The notes under the pieces were generated by a model, which saw only the letters and a program-made list of their open reading frames with translations, was not told where the DNA came from and ran no database searches. 64,000 nucleotides of DNA, from positions 97,606,880 to 97,670,879 of the forward strand of contig NC_063162.1 in assembly GCF_023159225.1 (NCBI RefSeq). Reading direction: 5' to 3'. The position numbers and the translations under genes were made by a program. This stretch comes from Perognathus longimembris pacificus (Eukaryota > Chordata > Mammalia > Rodentia > Heteromyidae). Shown here piece after piece: positions 26,550 through 38,500 of the stretch (within the stretch, counting starts at the first letter, position 1; each line of letters opens with the position of its first letter).

Positions 26550-29500
26550 TCTTCCCAAACTAAATATCCCTACTCCATTTATGAAGACTCTCATAGGCAG
26601 ATGTGTGAATATGTTTATGAAATATATATTCCGCCTTTGGATAAACATACTATGTTTGAGATTTTCATCTACAATATTAACCAAATAGGAACATGATTTT
26701 CAAGAATGAACTCTGCATAACACATTTAAACTGAAAAATTCACCCATAGGAAACTCAAAAAGAGCCATGATGCTTTGCAACAGGCAATTTTAGACCATAG
26801 CCATCAAAGTGGATGCTAAAACCAGTGTGACCTTGCCTTTCCACTTGCAATGATAAGAGCTCTAAGCCTAGCCTCTTTATGAACACGAATCTAGAATGAG
26901 ACATCTGGCATGCTGAACAGACCACCTGCTGTGTGCACCTCCTCTCCTCACCCCTCTCCTCTCTTCTCCTTAGTTAACTGTACTATCTACTTCCCATTCA
27001 CATTATAAAATCAGATGAGACTCATTTTCCTTTATAAGTACAAGGTAATCCATTGCATAAATGGACAATGTAGTAAATTGTATAAATACAATGTAGTCCA
27101 GAAGTAAGCTTCACCTATTTGTCTTTATCATTTTTTTACATTAATTTAAAAATTAGTTTTCTGAGACAAGCATGGTAGCCCATGACTACAATCCCTAAAA
27201 TCAGCCTGAGCTTCACAGTAAAATTCTATCAAGGAAAAAAGGAAGGAAAGGAGGGGGAGACGGAGGCTCATGCCTGTGTATAATCCTACCTAGTCCAGAG
27301 GTTGATATCTGAAGATCCTGATTTGAAGCCAGCCTGGATAGAAAAATCTAAGAGATTCTTATCTCAGTTAACCAGAAAAAAAATCAGAGTGGAGGTGTGG
27401 CTCAAGTGATAGAATGCTAGCCTTGAGACGAAAAAGCAGAGCAAGAGCTCAAGGCACTGACTTCAAGCCCCAGTTCCAATGAATACGACAGAGAAAGAGA
27501 GAGAGAGAGAGACAGACAGACAGATTTATGAGGGTATTTATGAAAGGAACATTGTTCTGCACTGAAGTAGAAACAGTCTTTCATGAAAAAGTAAAACTTT
27601 AACCAAAAGCGAATGCATGAAACAGCAAGTGGAGAATGTTCCTATGTAGGAATAGCATGAACAAAGATTCTGTGGCCCAAAAGAACATGAACCATTTTCA
27701 GAAACAAAAAGATCATCAGTGTGGGGAAGGAAGGCACCAGTTAGAAAGGGAAGTCAGGGCCCAAATATTGTTGGGTAGAGCAACAAAAGTGAAACTTGGG
27801 CGAATGCTTTAGAACCTTATTGCAGCCATCTAGGTACAAGATGACAGTGGCTTGAACAGTTCAATAGCAATGAAGAAAATGAGCTAGATTTTGAAAATAA
27901 AGTGGACAAGACTTGAAGATGAGATAATTGAATGTGATTGGGGAAGAAAAAACACCAAGGGATTGAAGATGGTTTGCAGGCCATTTACTGAGTTGGAAAA
28001 TACTGAAAGGAGTAGATCAAGTGTTAGAAAAGTGAAGGAGATGAGGAAGAGCAAGCTAGAACAAGTAAGATGCACTTGAGTAGAGTGCGGAAAGAATTTG
28101 GGATTGAAGCTGTAGTTTTAGGGTCATCATCAGATGAGTATGAATTGAAGCCAGGGAACGGAATGAGGGCACTTGGGAAGAAAGTGTAGCTAGAGATGAG
28201 AAAGTAACAGGTCAGTAGAGTAGAGATGCCTGTGATGCTGGATGAGAAGCAGGAAGGTAAAATATCTGGTGGAGCCATAGCTAGCCAAGTGCAGTGGCTC
28301 AGGCCTGTAATCCTAGCTGCTTGGAAGTAGATGAGAGTATTGCAGTTTGATTCTTGGGCACAGGAAGAAAGCTGCACTTGAACTAGGAGCACTCACAATT
28401 CGTCCAGAAGAGTAGGAAGGAAGGCAGAAATATGTGAACAGTGGTGTAGGTAACTTGCTGCATATCCACCCACATTGCTAGTGTTATTGTGTTTGAGGTT
28501 TCCTAAAGATTCTTATATTTTTCTTAAACATTTTTCTTTATTGTCGAAGTGTGGTACAGAGGGGTTACAGATTCATATGTAAGGCACTGAGTACATTTCT
28601 TGTTCATCTTGTTACCTCCTCCCTTATTTCCCTCCCTCCCCTTGCCTTCTCCCTCTCCCCGCAAGAGTTGTGCAGTTGATTTACACAAAATGGTTTTGTA
28701 AGTATTGCTTTTGGAATGGTTTGTCTTTTTGTCTTTTGTCTCTCAAAGTGTAAAAGTATAAAATGTCTAATAAGTAAGGAAGGGAGGAGAAAAATAGGGA
28801 TCTGGGTAAGTTAGAGCTGTAGCTGAAATGGTAAAGTACCAACCTTGAGCACAAAAGCCAAGCAGGAGCCCTGAATTTTCTTGTGCTAATGTCAGCACAT
28901 GCATAGTTAGTGATTTTTATCAAAGCTGTATATTACTATAAGGGTTTCAAAATGATGTGAGTGGTTGTTGCAAATACTTAAGCAAGATTTGCTCGCTCAT
29001 TGCATCTCTTTATATATTGAGAGGAATTGGTAAGAATGGGTACGCGAAGCTTTCCTTCAGCTTCCCTTTATAAGGGATTGAACCTAGTAAGAAATTTTCA
29101 CCCAGAGTAGCCATGTGACTGATATCCTACCAGAACTTCCTTGTGTACTGAACCTTTTAAAAATCACAATCTTAAGTCTTTCTTCCTTCTCTTAACCTCA
29201 CCGCACTAGTTGCTTTTCTGACAAAAGCAAAATGTCTCTTTTTTTCCTAGCTTGGATCAGCCTTACCTATCTTGATTTCAGTACTTTCTTCACAATATCT
29301 AACAAACACATTTATGTATTTTTAGCTGATCTGGTAAATAAGTTTAACAAAGCAGAGATACAAATGGATAATGAGGCTACAGTCATTCAACAAACACTTG
29401 TTCAATTAGGCTCTTGGTGACCATGTGGTAAACTAGGCCAGATTCCCCTGAGGTATTTTTCTCTGCATTCTGACCTTATTTGTCTTCTGGACTGTCTAAC

Positions 29501-32500
29501 CCCATTCTACACCAAGAGAAAGGATAATCAGTGCATCAGAATCAACTAGTTCAGCCTATCACAAATTAACCAAGCACTGGTGGTGGTATGGACCTGATAT
29601 CTGTTTATCTTTCAGGTCATTCTGTTACACACTGAAGTTTCTGAACCAGTAGCTGGGATAAATTCTCTCAGTGACTGTCCAGGATCTTCCTCTACCCTTA
29701 AGTGGTTTTGGGTCCATTTCTCCTACTTCCAATGAACTTGCCAAGTTGTAGGGAAGTCATACTCCAAGAATAAATTCTCTTGATATTTCTTTTTTTTTCT
29801 TGTTTTTTTTTGTTGGTTTGGGTAGGGATGGGGGGGCCGTTTTTAAGATTCTCTTCATTTTTCAATGTATAAATATCTGTATTGTTGATTCCCAGTTTAT
29901 CTACAAGATGTTTCTCTTAGTCTATATTGTTTTTGGAGATGGCTTATCCTTGAACAGATTTTTCTAGTTGGCGTAGCTTTCAAAAGAACAAATAGAGGAA
30001 ATGTGTTTTCTACAGGGGAGGCTGGAAGGAGATAAAGAGTTGATTGAAGATAATTCCTAAATCAGGCTGCTAGAAAATCAAGAAGCAGTGCATCAGTTCC
30101 TCCTTCTTGAGTAGATTTTATCATTCTGTGCCTATAAATTATGGTTGTCAAAAGTGATTCTTGTGCCTGCATTTCTGCAACAGAAATCAGTAATTTGGCC
30201 ATTTGTGGTAACAGATTGCAAACCTTTCTTGGTGACTGAGTTGGAGCCCTGAGATTTGAAATACCCCCATATTCAGAAACTGACTCATAAGTAAAATAAT
30301 GAAGCCAGAGGAGCCACATGGCTTTAGATAAATCAGAGCAAGTGAAGAAAATTAGCTCCACAGTTGTCCACTGCAAAGAAGGAGCACTAAAGTACAAATG
30401 TTTTAACTGGCTTGAGGGTGTTTGTGTTAGGGAATCAGTGGCTTAGTGCTGAGTTATTGGGAGCTTCCTCTGTGCCTTGGATGAAAGTTATTGGCATAAC
30501 TGAAAAGCATTTCAAGTAGTTATTTTAAGGTCTTGCTAGATTTTTGTTGAAAAAAATTAAAAGCATTTTTTGTGTTTGTTGGTGTAGGGATTTGAACTCA
30601 GGGCCTCCTGCTTTTTGAGCAGGCATACTACAACTGAGCCCTATTTCTACACTCTTTTTGCACTGGGTATTGTTGACATAGAGACTTGCTTCCTGCCCAG
30701 GCAAACATTTGGACAGTGAACCTCCTATTTTCCACTTCTTACTTTAGCCAAGATGGTAGGCACATGGCACTAAACCTAGCTTTTTGCCACCACCTTTTCT
30801 GCCCATGCTTGCCTCAAACCTCAGTCGCCCCAATCTTAGCCTTACAAAGACTAGGGTTATGGATGTAAGCCACTGGCACCAGGTTAGCATTTCTTTATAA
30901 TAATCTCTTAAATGACTGGCCTGTAAGGACATCATGTAATTTTGATTGGTAATGATTCCTCATCATTTACTCATATCTTTCTCAATCCTATAGTAAGAAC
31001 TAGGACTTTCTCACATCATAGCACTGTGTTACACATGCATCTCAGGAAAGACCACAGAGGTTTGAAAAATCTTAACAATCAACCGTTTATATTCTGTTGC
31101 TTAGTTCATAGTAACATGTGTGGCTTATGTTGTTCCAACATTAAAATACCCAACTGGAAACAAATTGAATTTTATATATATTTTTTGGCTATAAAAAAAA
31201 GCAAAATTTGAACAAATTGCTGAACTCTCACCCTAAGTAAGAATGCTCAGCAAATCCTTCTTAATCTCCTAGGCAGAATACATAGGGCTGTGGACACCCC
31301 CACTGTTAGGCTACCTGCGTGTTCTTGCCCTGGAAGTAGATGCCCCTTTCTCTAAGTGGCTGTGAGACTCCCTGTAGCTGTCACACAGCTTAGTTCTGGG
31401 CCATACACAATTTCACAGTCAGTAATTGTTCCTTTAGTGGCAATCTTGTTGCCCTGAGAGGGACTCTGCCTTCCATAGCTCTCAGCCTAACACCTTCCAT
31501 AGAGGAGAACACAGAGAGGGCATCTAGAAAATGCATGATATATTCTGTCATTTGGAGCTATTTGTTTCACGTTTAGGCTGCATTTCTTTCATGATAATAA
31601 GACATGGGTTTATGGTCACAATCATTTTGCTTGGCTCAGGAATTTATAAAAACATGGAGACATTGGGATACTAAGGTATTTCTGCCTGAATCATATAATT
31701 AAAGAGATATTCCTCTGTTTTATTTTACAAAGAAACTAACTTTCATAATAGATTTTTTTCCTTTTTGTTTTTGTTTTGTTTTTTGGTGGGTGGGTAGGGC
31801 AGGAACTGGCATCTTTCTTTTTAAAATTATCTAACATTGCTCCAGTACCTACTGAAGGAGGTTTTCTTTTCTTTTGGTGGTTTTTATTCTTATCTGCCAA
31901 ATGGTTTTCGGTAATTTCAACACAAATGCTTTCTTTTTGTTTTTACTAGTGTTATTATTACAACTGTTCTGTACCTCTCGGATGCACTTCGTAAGAACTT
32001 CTTAAACGAAAACTTTGATTATAAGGTAAGTATATGTTGGATAACTGTCTGGCTTGTGCTGAGTCACATTACGTACAACAAAAAGAATCACAAATACAGG
32101 AAAAAACAATGAAATTTTAGATAGAAGTGGTAGCATACACTTATAACCCCCGAATTCTGGAGGCTGTGGGAGAAGGATCAAGAGTTCAAGACCAGCCTAG
32201 GTTATATAGCAAGTTCAGAGACAGCTTGAACTATACAGTAAGTGTGAGATACTATCTCAAAAAATGGAGGAATGGGCCGGGCACTCATGCCTGTAATCCT
32301 AGCTACTGAAGAGTCTGAGATCTCAGGCTCGCAGTTCAAAGCCAGCATAGGTAGGAAAGTCCATGAGACTCTTATCTCCAATTAACCACCAGAAAACTGG
32401 AAGTGCCTCTGTGGCTCAAGTCGCAGAGCTCTAACTTTGATCTGAAGTGCTCAAGGACAGTGCCCAGGCCCAGAGTTCAAGACATATAACTTACAAAAAA

Positions 32501-35500
32501 AAAAAAAAATACAAGGGCCAGGATGAGATAAAGCCCATTCATGGAGTGCTTGCCTAACATGCAGAAGGCCCTGAGTTCAAATCCCAGTACCACACACACA
32601 CAAGATTCTATATGAACTCAAGCCCCCATAGTTGCTTTACAAGCACTCCAGCCCTTGAACCCATTCTAGTTTCATTGTTTTTCTAGGCAGGGACTCCCTT
32701 TTTTTACTCAGGTCAGCCTAGAGTGTAATCCTTCTATTTTATGCCTCCAGCATAGTTGGGATGACAGGTGTGTGTCATCACACTCAACTGTGGGTAGGTA
32801 GGGTCTCACAAACTTTGCCTGGATTGGCTTCGAACTGTGATCCTTTCATTCTCTGCCTCCAGAGTAGGTAGGTTACCAGATGTTAGCCACCACTTTCTAC
32901 TCAATTCTACTATTTGATTTTTAAATTTTTTCACTATTCTTATAAATTACCCTTTTATGTACATTCCTACCAAATTAAATTTGTTATACACCCTCTAATT
33001 ATTAATTTCAATAAATAATTTTGCTTGTGGTTTTGTCATATTCCTTTTGATTTATAAGAACTCTTTACATATTATGAATATTCTTGTCATATTTCTCATA
33101 GTTAGTTGTCTTAATTTTGCATGTTGTCAGTGAAGAGAGTTATCATTCATTATGTCCTATGCATCCTACTTCAGCTAAATTTATTTCAGGAAATGTTATT
33201 CTGATATCTTTCTGATTCTGTATTTGGTACAAGAAAACTTGGACTCAAAAGATTGGTTGGGTATACTCAGGAGACCAGAGCATGACAATGCACATACACA
33301 CACTCAGAAAGATTTGACTAGAAAGATATTTTTTAATTCTGTCTAAATTTAAAGCAATTTAGCATATTCAAAGGAATATATACGTTTACAAAAAATCTAC
33401 ATTAGAAGGAACTCCAAAAAGCAAATTCAAACCAAAATAACCTATCTTATACCTTAGTTCCCCTGGAAACTCTCAGAGGTATTGCAAGAGAAACAAAATA
33501 GCTAGCAACTAGCATAAAGCAGAGAGCTCCTGGAACCTCAAATTCAGCTTTGAAGCAGTATCTAAATAGACAGTGTTAGTTTGCATGATTTCTTGGTTAG
33601 AGAACATTTCAAGCACATAGTATATAAATGTAGAAAAGTATTAACATCCCCTACATATTCATATCCAAATCTGACAGTTATCAAGTCATAGCCAATCTTA
33701 TGTTAATGTTAGTCCCATCCACTTAGCACTTGTGAAATAAACTCAAGATTAAGGTTCACTTCACCTGTACATATTTAAATGTTCTGTTCTTTTTCAGATC
33801 TGGGATTCCTATTTTTACCTTGCAGTCATTTTTATAAACCAGTTGTGTCTGCAATTGGAGATGTTCACTCCTTCCAAAAAGAAAAAAGTGTTAGAAAAGT
33901 AAGTACTAAGGTATAGTCACGAGGGAAATGTCTTGAAGGTGTTTACAGCCAAGTGTTTATAAATCCAAATATCCAGAACTGGAAATCACGAATGGAGAAA
34001 CAATAACCCAAAGAACAAGAGACAATTTACTACATAAAAATTTTTAAATTTCTCATACTTTTTTCTGCCCCAGGTCTTTCAGGATTCAAAGTTATTGTAC
34101 AAGCCAAAAATGATGAGACAGATCTGTTTTACTAAAACATGTACGTGAAGATTTGATTTCCAAGCACCAAGAAATTAACATTAAACATCTTTAATTAAAA
34201 ATGTACTGCCTTTGAGTTCAGAGTAATAAAGAATTGTTGCATGGGCTTTGTGTCATATTTGACTTTTTATTTTGTTTCAGGTATGGTGATATGCGAGTAA
34301 CAATGGGTTGTGAAATTTTTAGCATGTGGCAAAACCTAGGTAAGTTACAGAAGATATCACCTGCACTTGTAAATATAAAAATGAAGAACAAATTGCCAGT
34401 GAAAGCTTTGAAATCAAATGTCTAAATCAGCAAAAATAATCTACAGAAATTAATTGACATATTGGCACTGGAATTCTTTACATTGGTTTCTATCTGAAAA
34501 ATAACCAGTCTACTATTATATAATTCATTATGAATTAATAGTAAGTTTTATATATAGTATTACTCCAACATTATTTCTAGCAATAAAGTAACTTTTCAGA
34601 ATTTTAGACTGTACAAAAAATTTACAAGTCTGAATTTAAGCTATGAGTCTTATAAATTTAGATTAAACTTCGTGAAACATTGACTTAAGCATTACTACTT
34701 GAAAAAAAACTTCAGACCATTGACCTATGTCATAAAGAGCCCAACCAAAGGATTTTAAAAGCGTATACAGTTGCTAAGAGACTGTTAGATCCAATTTTGT
34801 TAATCTACCACAGCACATAAAACATGTTTTTCCAGCAAATTGATGGCACAGTTCTAGTTACACAGAAGAGAATATTTGGAAAATAAATTGTTTTAAATTC
34901 CATTGTCATAGGATGTCTTTCTAGAGATTCATAACATTTAATTTGGTGTGTTAACTATGCAATTTTTAGGGTACATTAACTATTATTGCATTTTAGTTCC
35001 TCCTTGTGATTTGTTAAATTTTTTTTGACTTATTTAAATTGAATATGTAATGACATGAGAGTATCTTCTCTCTTGGGCTTATCCAAATACAACTTAGAGA
35101 TGATAGGGTTTGTTTCCAATTATAGTTTTGTTTGAATTCTTGTTACAGAATGATTTTTTTAACAGAACACATATAATCCTTCAAATGTACATAGCAATTT
35201 GAAGAGGACTTGTTGTATGTAATTGAGCACAGTGGTCAATGGCGCTTGCTGGTGAGTGCAGGAAAACAAATGAGTTAGCATCTTAGAAATAACCTGTAAT
35301 TATGAAAGTCCCGCCAAAAGAAACCATGATTTGTCTTTAGATTCAGTTCAGAAACAGCACTAAATGTTTGTCTTACTTGGAGAGTGATCCGCTTAGTCTC
35401 TAGGTTTTGATGATTCTTTGTGGCCTTGCTTTTTCAAAAGCAAATCAAGAACCCTGTATTATATTGCATTTGGCATTCATTTAGCAAGATATTTTTCAAT

Positions 35501-38500
35501 GATCACTGCAATAAATGCTTTTTGAAGACAGTTATTGCTATTCAGGCTCTAATTAGGAGACCAGAATATTAGCAAATGTGGCAGGTTTTCTCTTTTCAGC
35601 ATTGCTGTCTATGGCCATTTACACATAAATCTTTATCCAAGCCAGGATAACTGTACACTTATACTCATGTCGTTTTGTCTGCTAAATATAGCAGGCAGCA
35701 GGTATATTTCATATACTTTTCCTTTTTGTCTTTACTCTGAAACAAAAATATTTCTACCTTTCTGGATTTTATGGTAAATTACTTCTTTGTTCCCCTTGGA
35801 TAGTTTCAGAAATCTCTGGAGCACTTATAATGCAGTGCTCTTTAGTACAGTGCTACACAAAATGGACCAGCACAGTCATCTGGGAGCTTCTAGAGAATGA
35901 AAATTCTCTAGCTGTAACCCACAACTACTGAAACAGAATCTCTGGGAGGTAGCCCAGCATTGGGAGTTTTAGCTGGTTTTCCAAGTGATTCTTAGGTACT
36001 TGGCTAAAGATTGTAAAGGACTGCTTCCAACCATACTATCCATTCTTTGTCGTTCCATCCCTAAAGACCAACTCTAGTGTAGTAAAGGATTTTTATTATG
36101 TTCAATGTACAAGTTCTCACCATGGCATAGTTCAAGCGTAGAGTGAGTATAATTTGCTTCATTCCTCGGTTACTGCATTATTTCCCAAGAGTTGTGTCTT
36201 GACTTTTCTGGGGCTTTCAAAGCATTAGGTGATTTTTAAAGGTTGTTGCTAGTGTACAACAGCTACAGTTGGAAAATATTCAGAAATATGAAAGCCTTTT
36301 TTAAAGCACACACTGATAAAACAAAATGAAGCATTCATTATATGGTTGTAACACCACTTATAGGCCTTAACTAAACTTGTTATGTAAAAGTATTAAAATA
36401 TATCAGTTATGTTAGTTATCATATAAAATAAATTAGCTATAATATCAAAATATGTTAGTATCATTTTATATGTTCATAAATGTGTCCTGTTGAATATTTA
36501 TATTTATAAATTTTCATATTTTAATGTCACAGGCTAATAAAGTTCATGAGATGCTGTTTCATGATTTCAAAATTTTTCACTGCTGTTGCAAATACCTAGA
36601 AGGAACAATGTAAAAAAGGAAAGCTTTATTGCTAGTTCATAGTATCAGAAGTTTCAGTCCAGAGTTAGCTGGCTTTATTTTTTTCTGGGCCTGTGGTAAG
36701 GCAGAGTACCATAGTGGAAGTATGTTGGAACAAAACTGCTCACCTCCTGGGGCCAGAACTCAGAAAGGAGAGCAGACCTGTGTCCATGGGCTTCCTTCTT
36801 CCCTTTTGTTTCCATCTAAGCTTGTAGCCTATTGGATTGTACTGCCCACAATCAGGGCGAGTCTACCTCCTCAGTTAATCATCTCTGAAAGCAGACCTTA
36901 TCTAGAAATGTGCTTTACTAATCTCTCAGATGTCTCTTAATCCAATCAAGTTAACAAGAAGATTCGCTGTTACCTAGTATCGTTTTTTATTTTGGTGGTG
37001 GTCTTGTTTCTTTGGTATTGTTTTGTTAGACATAATCTTAATATCTCAGACTGGCTCCTGTGTCATCCTCCCAAGTGTTTACATCCGAGTTATGAACACA
37101 TAGGCTTGCCAGTGTAATTTCTAGCCATAGTCATCAGACTGGTAGACATTCAAGTTGGTATGTTTAAAGCATTTAAAACTTACCCGTAATATCAAATATG
37201 AATTTCGAATGATTAGCTGTATACAGAAAATTTAAACATTTTTCTGAATAAGCAAGTATTTGGAGCTTTAGTGTCTGTGAAGCTGAGAACTGAGAGAAGT
37301 GAATTATCTGTTCTCTTCCTGTCTCTTCTCTGTCTTGGAGCTTCTTGGCAAGCAGAATCACCAGTGCACATTTTCACCTTCACAGGAACAAATCAGTCAC
37401 TCTACTAGTTTGTGCTTCAGCCCAGGAACATTAGGCCTACTTGAGAACGTAGGAACTGAACCAAAAGGTTTCTGTCTACTAGCAACAAATGTAATGCACA
37501 GATAACCAAGCGGGTCTCTTCCTTTATAAGAAAGGAATGCTTCTTGAGGACAGAGGGGCTTGGCATTACTTATGGGAACTTTGAGTTAATGCTGCTTGTC
37601 CCCTAATGCTTGTAGACCACTGGACACAGCATTATCCCTATTTTATGGTTAGAACAATTTGTTTTGTTTTGTTTTGGTTGGTTGTGGGGCTTGAACTCAA
37701 GGTCTGGGCACTGTTCCTGGGCCTCCTAGCACTCTACCACAACAATTTGTTTTAAAATATAATTTTATTGTTATTATTAAGATGTTGAACAGAGGGGTTA
37801 CCATTTCTTAAGTCTGGCAATGAGTACAGTTCTCTTTGGACAATGTCACGCCTTTGCTTTTTTCCAGTTTCCACCCCCATCACTGCCCACAAGCAATATA
37901 AGTCATTTAAAATTTTATTTATCAAATATTTTTAATTGTGGTTTTAAAAAACTTCTTAACCTTTTTACAATGTACAATTTGCTGGTACTAAGTACATTCA
38001 CACTGTAATGCTATCCATCCAAGAACCCTTTTCATCTTGCACAACTGAAACTCTGTGCCCATCAAACAATACCCCCCCCGAAATTTCCTCTCTCCCCAAC
38101 CCCTTGTACCACTATTCTACTTTCTGTCTCTATGAATACAAATAATATTTGTCTTTTTGTGATTGACCTATGCCTTTAGCAAAATGGCTTCAAGATCTAT
38201 CTTCATTGTAATAGGTATCAGCATTTCCTGCCTTGAGTAATGTTTTGTTGTTATGGATATCCTACCTTTTCTTTGTCCATTCATCTATCCTTGGATTCTT
38301 GGGCAGGCTATTTCTACCTTTTGGCTATTGTGAATAATGCTGCTGTGTAATGGGTGGACATGCACATCTTTGAGACTCTAATTACAATTCTTTTTTTGGG
38401 GAATGCTTCCAGAAGTAGATTTGCTACATCATATCATAATTCGGTTTTTAGCGGGGCTGAGAATATGGCCTAGTGGTAGAGTGCTTGCCTCTTATACATG

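Larger units (their letters stand above)
24784..31949 (+). other. DOCK4: DOCK4 intron between exons 4 and 5
   Basis: The 7.2-kb intron contains an L1M 3' fragment (24910-25330), a (TA)n run (26519-26546), B1 and B1-Geo elements (27168-27523), an old diverged repeat (about 27610-28260), a B1 piece (28288-28385), a minus-strand L1-like 3' end (28531-28745), a Geo-only remnant (about 28805-28895) and a minus-strand ID/B1 dimer (about 30585-30890). Nothing is recognised in 25440-26510, 28930-30570 or 30900-31940. Confidence 0.78.
32026..33797 (+). other. DOCK4: DOCK4 intron between exons 5 and 6
   Basis: The 1.8-kb intron's first half is a run of abutting SINEs: B1 (32121-32273), B1-Geo (32274-32509), ID (32515-32602) and minus-strand B1-like pieces (about 32690-32905). 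An old L1M-like stretch (about 32930-33140) follows. 33150-33790 appears unique. Confidence 0.78.

Noticed and set aside
28024..28392. 122-codon minus-strand open frame
   Set aside because: It overlaps a B1 fragment and an old repeat on the opposite strand; no family resemblance.
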